A model generated the notes under the pieces. The model made no database searches. It was not told where the DNA came from and was given only the letters and a program-made list of their open reading frames with translations. Positions 59,718-64,000 of a stretch of DNA of 64,000 nucleotides are shown one piece after another; within the stretch, counting starts at the first letter, position 1, and the number at the start of each line of letters is the position of its first letter. The translations under genes and the position numbers were made by a program. This DNA comes from a virus. The DNA lies in the IMG/VR virus record IMGVR_UViG_3300034106_004022, positions 1 to 64,000 of that record; one strand, given 5' to 3'.

Positions 59718-60437
59718 ATGAAAAAATTAATATTAATAATTTCTTCAATTTTATTATTTTCTATTGTTAGTAATGCACAAACAATTGGAACTATTAAAAC
59801 CGAAGAATATAAAGCTGATTTTGAAAAAAAACAATCTATTGCAGTTGTAGGTGACTATGATGGTGATATCGTTTTACCAATTCAAGTTTTAAAAATTGGT
59901 ATTAACGAAGAACTTTACGAAATGTATCCTGAGTTAAAGGATAAGAGAGTTGGGCTTGGTGTTGCTAATATTGTTTTAGAATTCTTAGAGTCAACAGATA
60001 GATTTAAGTTTACTGAGGACCGTGAGGAGATTAAACAAAAAATGATTGCACAGGATAAGGCATCTGATAAGGGTATATCAAGTAATAAGATAGAAGTGAA
60101 GGGTAATGTTATTTTAGCAAAATACTTCGTTTATATTGAGGTATATGACTTTTCAGTATCCGAAGATGAACAAATCAAAATGACTGATGGTTCAAAAACA
60201 ACTCAAACAACTCGTTTGGGTTTACAGGTTAGATTCGTTGATGCTGAAACTGGTGAAATTATTACCGGTAGTGGTTTGGGTGAAGCAAGTACAGTTAAAA
60301 CTGCATCATTATTAGATGGTGTTGATGACATTAAATTTAACCAATCAACTATTGGTATATCAACTAAGAAAGCTCTTGAAACTGGAGCATCTAGAGTTGT
60401 TTCAAAAATGATTAAAAAGGGAATATTTAAAAGTTAA
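59718..60437 (+). CDS. CsgG/HfaB-family exported protein
   Basis: A 239-aa protein with signal peptide KKLILIISSILLFSIVSNAQ. The mature part reads KKQSIAVVGDYDGDIV, GVANIVLEFLESTDRFKF, NVILAKYFVYIEVYDFSVS, then LGLQVRFVDAETGEIITGSG and TKKALETGASRVVSKMI. This matches the CsgG family: an N-terminal strand 'IAV..D', an 'alpha/beta' core and a V.D..TGEI...G.G motif. CsgG itself is a lipoprotein that forms the outer-membrane curli secretion pore. Here no lipobox Cys follows the signal peptide, so pore formation is uncertain. It is flanked by two membrane proteins and an outer-membrane-like protein. Confidence 0.68.
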   Translation: MKKLILIISSILLFSIVSNAQTIGTIKTEEYKADFEKKQSIAVVGDYDGDIVLPIQVLKIGINEELYEMYPELKDKRVGLGVANIVLEFLESTDRFKFTEDREEIKQKMIAQDKASDKGISSNKIEVKGNVILAKYFVYIEVYDFSVSEDEQIKMTDGSKTTQTTRLGLQVRFVDAETGEIITGSGLGEASTVKTASLLDGVDDIKFNQSTIGISTKKALETGASRVVSKMIKKGIFKS

Positions 60438-60442
60438 ATATA

Positions 60443-60805
60443 ATGGGCAAAATAAGTGAATTTTTCGGTGGTAAATCTGATTATGTTAAAGTAGATGATA
60501 AAAATCGTTTCTATTTTATGTTGCAACAAATGCAAAATAATCGTTGGAGAATTACCGCAATTATATTAGGGTTATTTACCTTAATTATTGTTGGAATCAA
60601 CTCTGGTGTATTTTTTGGTGTAGAAATTGGACAAGACTGGAAAGAAATGTTATTAATTTTATTAGGTGCCTTTGTTGGTAACTTAAATAAAGTTATAGAT
60701 TATTGGTTCAACTCTGAAGATAGAGACAAAATGTTAATCCAAAAGGTAGATGAAGAGGATGGCGTATCTTTATCTAATACATTGGATTCGCAAGATGAAA
60801 ATTAA
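60443..60805 (+). CDS. Two-TM membrane protein, holin candidate
   Basis: A 120-aa protein. Two hydrophobic segments, RITAIILGLFTLIIVGINSG (~35-55) and MLLILLGAFVGNLNKVIDYW (~69-88), are followed by FNSEDRDKML and an acidic tail. A last helix running into 'YWFNS' with a charged end recalls the C-terminus of 3TM-type phage holins. It is four genes after the endolysin. A structural or envelope role is equally open. Its last nine bases overlap the start of the next gene. Confidence 0.45.
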   Translation: MGKISEFFGGKSDYVKVDDKNRFYFMLQQMQNNRWRITAIILGLFTLIIVGINSGVFFGVEIGQDWKEMLLILLGAFVGNLNKVIDYWFNSEDRDKMLIQKVDEEDGVSLSNTLDSQDEN

Positions 60806-62012
60806 AAAACTTTTAATAACAATAAGTTTTTTGTTCTCTACTATGGTGGTGTTAGGACAAGGGTTCTCATATACATTTACAGACCCATGTACCTTAAAAT
60901 CCAAAGATATTTTTATTAATAGCCCAAATGGTAGCGTATCATTAATATATTCTGGGCAAATTCAAAGTTTTACTCAAACACAATTACAATCCGGTGCATT
61001 AGAAAGTTGGATTAATCAAGTTAATGCGAGTAATCCGCAAGGTTCCGGCCCTTGTGGTGGTGTTGGTATAGCACAAAGTACCAATTTAAATGTAACGGTT
61101 GCAGCTAATAATATAGCAGTGTTAACAAGCGTTATGTCAACCATGTCATCACTTTCATCTATAAGTGGAGCAGCTGGTTCAGCAATACAAGGTACAGTTC
61201 AGAGTAATGAAAAAGTCGCATCTAACGGCAATAAATCAGATGATAAAAATGGTACATCTGGTAGTTCATCGCAATCAACTAAATCAAAAGGAGAATCGGA
61301 AGAAAAAACAGGTGAAGAAAAAGCTGAAGAGGCTGTATCATCTTCATCATCTAATTCATCTCAGGTTAAAGCTAAAGTAGCAGCTGTTAAACGTGGTAAT
61401 ATTATGATGACTGGTGATATTGTTACTATATCAAGTGCTTCTGGTAATGAACCACAACAACTTAAAATTAATATGAGTTTTATCACATCAAATACTGAGA
61501 ATACATTTGCTAAAGGGGCTTTGGTAAATTATACTACTGCAATTGATAATTCTTGTATAACACTATTTGCAGCTTGGAGACGTAAAAACTTAACATCAAT
61601 AGTTGCAAATTCATCTATGTTGAATTTTGAAAAGGATTATTTTAATACAACATCGATAATGGAATCGTATAAAATAAAAAAAATAACAGCAACGTTGGGA
61701 GTAAATTATACTACTGGTAATATTGGTGAATCCAAATTCCAAAGTTTATCAACTTTAGGCGGAGTTGTTGGTAATTTCGATGTAGGAAAAAAAATGAGTA
61801 CTACATTGATGTTTGTTACAGTATATTCACCATTTGTATATTATTATGAAGGCATGTGGTATCAATCGGGACTATTAGCAGTTCCATTTGTTGCAATTGA
61901 TTACAAGCTAACTCAGAAATTTAAAATGAACATCAGTTTTAGTGGTGTTCAACAATTTAAGAGTGATGCTATAAACTACCAAGTATTACTTGGTGCTAAA
62001 GCACTTTTATAA
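60795..62012 (+). CDS. Outer-membrane-like secreted protein with low-complexity linker
   Basis: A 405-aa protein, using the ATG at 60795 because a clean signal peptide begins there (KIKKLLITISFLFSTMVVLG). The upstream ATG at 60750 would place a charged stretch before it. Residues ~60-115 are Ser/Ala-rich. Residues ~135-190 are a Lys/Glu/Ser linker. Residues ~190-405 have alternating strands ending with YQVLLGAKALL, like an outer-membrane beta-barrel. Two Cys in the first 60 mature residues may pair. No family was recognised. It overlaps the holin-like gene by 11 bases and the next gene follows directly. Confidence 0.5.
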   Translation: MKIKKLLITISFLFSTMVVLGQGFSYTFTDPCTLKSKDIFINSPNGSVSLIYSGQIQSFTQTQLQSGALESWINQVNASNPQGSGPCGGVGIAQSTNLNVTVAANNIAVLTSVMSTMSSLSSISGAAGSAIQGTVQSNEKVASNGNKSDDKNGTSGSSSQSTKSKGESEEKTGEEKAEEAVSSSSSNSSQVKAKVAAVKRGNIMMTGDIVTISSASGNEPQQLKINMSFITSNTENTFAKGALVNYTTAIDNSCITLFAAWRRKNLTSIVANSSMLNFEKDYFNTTSIMESYKIKKITATLGVNYTTGNIGESKFQSLSTLGGVVGNFDVGKKMSTTLMFVTVYSPFVYYYEGMWYQSGLLAVPFVAIDYKLTQKFKMNISFSGVQQFKSDAINYQVLLGAKALL

Positions 62013-62013
62013 A

Positions 62014-62463
62014 ATGAAAAAATTATTATTACTATCTTTGATGTTAATCACATCATTAACTTATGGACAAAAATGCTACACTGTTAAAAATGTAGAGAGT
62101 CTTGCTAAAATTGAAAATATAAATCCTAAAAGATTTACATTAGGTGTTAAACAAATAACTGAAGAAATTCTATCTGAAAAATATAGTATATGTGAAGATG
62201 GTGAATCAGTAATGGTTGTTGTTAAGAGTATTGAGGCACCTACAACAAGTATTTCAATTGGACCATTTGAAAAGAAAAGAAAAGTTACTATTGTGACTGT
62301 TGATTTAATTATTAATGGTAAAGTATATACTGGAATTGGTGAAAGTAAGACTGATGTAAAATCTACATTTATTGAATTGCAAGATGAAAATATTCCATTT
62401 GAAAAATCAGCGTTTTCAGCTGCATTAAAAAAATCATTAATAAGTGCTATTAACCAAATGTAA
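62014..62463 (+). CDS. Small secreted protein of unknown function
   Basis: A 149-aa protein, using the ATG at 62014 (KKLLLLSLMLITSLTYGQKC); an upstream in-frame ATG at 61990 lies inside the preceding gene. After the signal peptide it has a Cys pair in the mature part (KCYTV and YSICED), VMVVVKSIEAP and VTIVTVDLIINGKVYTGIGE. The 'V.IV.VD..ING..YTGIGES' stretch is a little like the strand and turn of CsgG-type proteins (..VD..TG...G.GES), so it may be a small partner of the protein at 59718. That is only a pattern resemblance. Confidence 0.5.
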   Translation: MKKLLLLSLMLITSLTYGQKCYTVKNVESLAKIENINPKRFTLGVKQITEEILSEKYSICEDGESVMVVVKSIEAPTTSISIGPFEKKRKVTIVTVDLIINGKVYTGIGESKTDVKSTFIELQDENIPFEKSAFSAALKKSLISAINQM

Positions 62464-62464
62464 T

Positions 62465-64000
62465 ATGAGAAGATATCTCACCCTGTTATTATTAATAATA
62501 TCCAATATTGTATTTGCTCAAACATTTACATATTCGGGTTATATGTATAATGCGGGTGGATTACCAGCTCAAAATGTTGCTGTAAAATTATATAAACGTA
62601 CTACACCAACTCTTACTGGGTTTACATCACAAACCAATTATAACGGACACTCTTACTATCGTTCTACTGGTTCAATGACTTGGACTAATGCAAAGGTTGC
62701 TTGTGAAAATATGGGAGGTCACTTAGCTACCGTATCTAATTCAGCTGAGAACAATTTCTTATTTAATACATGGCCATCTGGTTGGATTGGATATTATCAA
62801 GATAGAGTTTCTGGATATACTTATTCGGAAGCAGCTGGTGGATTTCGTTGGACAGAAACTAAAGTAACTGATGGATTGGTTGCTGATTATGATGTTTCTT
62901 CTTATACATCAGGAACCACACTAACTGATATTGTATCTGGTATTAATTCTACATTATACAATACACCATCATACTCAAGTACTGGTGGGAAATATTTAAC
63001 ATTCAATGGAACTAATCAATACGCAATAACAAATAATTTAGCATCCAAATTTTCGAATAATAAAATAACTATAATGGCTTGGATATATCCAACCGGAAAT
63101 GGAGTTATATCATCGGAATTAGGTGTTGGTAGTCCTACATCAGGTTGGCATGAATCAATAATGGAAATCACTGGAAGTAATACCCTTAGAGTTGGATTTT
63201 GGAATGGTAGTGGAATTACTCAATTAAGTACATCTATTACATTAAACGCTTGGCATTTGGTTTCTATTACTTATGATGGGGCATCAATGAAAGGATATTT
63301 AAATAATGTAAATTTTGGAAGTACTAATTTTACTAGAGATGTTCCGTATGTGTATTCGGGAAACGGACAATATTTCGCATTTGGATTAAGTGATGTTACT
63401 AATATGGGTTCTGGAGCTTATGGTAATTTTAGATTAGGTGATTATCAAATATTCAATAGAGCTATAACAGCCGATGAAATTGATAGAACATATAACTTAT
63501 ATGCATATCGATATAAATTAAATCAATACACAAATTGGAATTCCGGAGAACCTAATAACTCACCCAGTGAAGATTATACACAATTTGTTACAGGTGGTAA
63601 ATGGAATGATTTAGGAAATACATCTTTACCTTATGTTATAGAATTTGATTATATTAACGATTTTACTCCATGGGTTTTACATCAAACAGTTTATACTAAC
63701 TCTTCTGGATATTATTCATTTTCTCAATCAACCAATCCAGCAACCGAATGGTATATTCAATATGATATTCCAACACCTACAACACAACTAAGTACCAGTG
63801 ATATTAATTCTATAATGTACAAAGTTATTAGTAATTCATTTAATGGATTAGATTATTATAAGTACGATGTAAATAATGATGGTGAAGTAACTGTATCTGA
63901 TGTTTATTATATTCATATGAAAAAAGTTGGGATGAAATCTATATGGGAAAATTCTTTACCAAATGTTAGATTATTTACCCAATCACAATATAATATAATA
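62465..64000 (+). CDS. Secreted nested C-type lectin / LamG protein, 5' part
   Basis: The first 512 residues of a gene that runs off the window. Residues 1-19 are a signal peptide. Residues ~22-45 (YSGYMYNAGGLPAQNVAVKL) and ~400-435 (TVYTNSSGYYSFSQS) look like the two halves of a carboxypeptidase-regulatory-like domain. Inside it is a C-type lectin fold in two parts, ~60-130 (GHLATVSNSAENNFLF) and ~355-394 (YTNWNSGEPNN, KWNDLG), carrying the EPN (362-364) and WND (380-382) sugar/calcium motifs. Between those parts is a LamG-like domain (~137-348). A dockerin-like DVNNDGEVTVSD follows at 468-479. A T9SS sorting domain is expected past the window. Confidence 0.72.
   Translation, partial: MRRYLTLLLLIISNIVFAQTFTYSGYMYNAGGLPAQNVAVKLYKRTTPTLTGFTSQTNYNGHSYYRSTGSMTWTNAKVACENMGGHLATVSNSAENNFLFNTWPSGWIGYYQDRVSGYTYSEAAGGFRWTETKVTDGLVADYDVSSYTSGTTLTDIVSGINSTLYNTPSYSSTGGKYLTFNGTNQYAITNNLASKFSNNKITIMAWIYPTGNGVISSELGVGSPTSGWHESIMEITGSNTLRVGFWNGSGITQLSTSITLNAWHLVSITYDGASMKGYLNNVNFGSTNFTRDVPYVYSGNGQYFAFGLSDVTNMGSGAYGNFRLGDYQIFNRAITADEIDRTYNLYAYRYKLNQYTNWNSGEPNNSPSEDYTQFVTGGKWNDLGNTSLPYVIEFDYINDFTPWVLHQTVYTNSSGYYSFSQSTNPATEWYIQYDIPTPTTQLSTSDINSIMYKVISNSFNGLDYYKYDVNNDGEVTVSDVYYIHMKKVGMKSIWENSLPNVRLFTQSQYNII

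Noticed and set aside
60750-60794. Upstream ATG of the outer-membrane-like gene
   Set aside because: A typical signal peptide starts at 60795; the upstream 15 codons overlap the preceding gene and would mask it.
61990-62013. Upstream ATG of the small secreted protein
   Set aside because: It lies inside the preceding gene and the signal peptide begins at the ATG at 62014.
57414-64000. Host chromosome next to a prophage
   Set aside because: No integrase, att-like repeat or tRNA was seen, gene spacing and base composition are as in the phage part, and a phage-type promoter precedes the block. A misassembly cannot be excluded from sequence alone.

Overview
This AT-rich window carries the late virion module of a large contractile-tailed (T4-type myovirus) phage whose host is very probably a Bacteroidetes bacterium. 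The phage assignment rests on a recognisable T4-like series: neck/tail-completion proteins, contractile sheath, tail tube, a gp26-like tail assembly chaperone, tape measure, baseplate proteins and endolysin. The host inference rests on a C-terminal type IX secretion (T9SS) sorting domain, Bacteroidetes-style signal peptides, A-rich rather than strongly Shine-Dalgarno gene starts, and two promoters of the form TTG-N20-TATATTTG. All genes but one are on the + strand, and most are separated by 0-30 bases or overlap by a few bases. No integrase, tRNA or CRISPR array was seen.

Layout. 1-221: 3' end of a virion protein. 302-3740: neck and tail-completion block (gp13/14/15-like) followed by two small proteins; three neighbouring proteins share one C-terminal beta domain. 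3740-12929: a 2772-aa beta-helix fibre with 13 copies of a ~110-aa repeat, and a small beta-sandwich protein that has absorbed a related module. 12952-38794: two giant fibres of 3994 and 3927 aa built from 'GDGSGLTNI'-type repeats and long Gly-Thr-Ser/Gly-Ser-Ser tracts. One contains a cupredoxin-like domain with an intact copper-ligand pattern; the other ends in a self-cleaving S74 chaperone. Between them lie an LRR adhesin, a fibre-assembly chaperone and two small structural proteins. 38922-46342: sheath, tube, chaperone (apparently with a programmed frameshift), a small protein and the tape measure. 46344-50794: baseplate/hub genes, one split by an in-frame ochre codon. 50827-53088: a glycosyltransferase and a compact PolA-like protein, each behind a near-identical host-type promoter. 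53126-56866: a large virion-associated protein, a conserved hypothetical, a SpeD-like enzyme and an endolysin. 56880-57335: the only minus-strand gene, a secreted HExxH protein. 57414-64000: a cassette of exported or membrane proteins (T9SS cargo with cohesin/dockerin-like parts, a one-TM protein, a CsgG-family protein, a holin-like protein, an outer-membrane-like protein, a small secreted protein and a nested C-type lectin running off the window).

Reading. Most of the window makes and decorates the tail and fibres, driven by a recurring TATATTTATA motif that I infer to be the phage late promoter. The last 6.6 kb looks like a phage-encoded programme that places proteins in or on the host envelope, some through the host's own T9SS. 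The best candidates for something undescribed are that cassette, the +1 (or -2) frameshift in the T4-type chaperone gene, the in-frame stop inside the hub gene, and the copper-site domain in a tail fibre.
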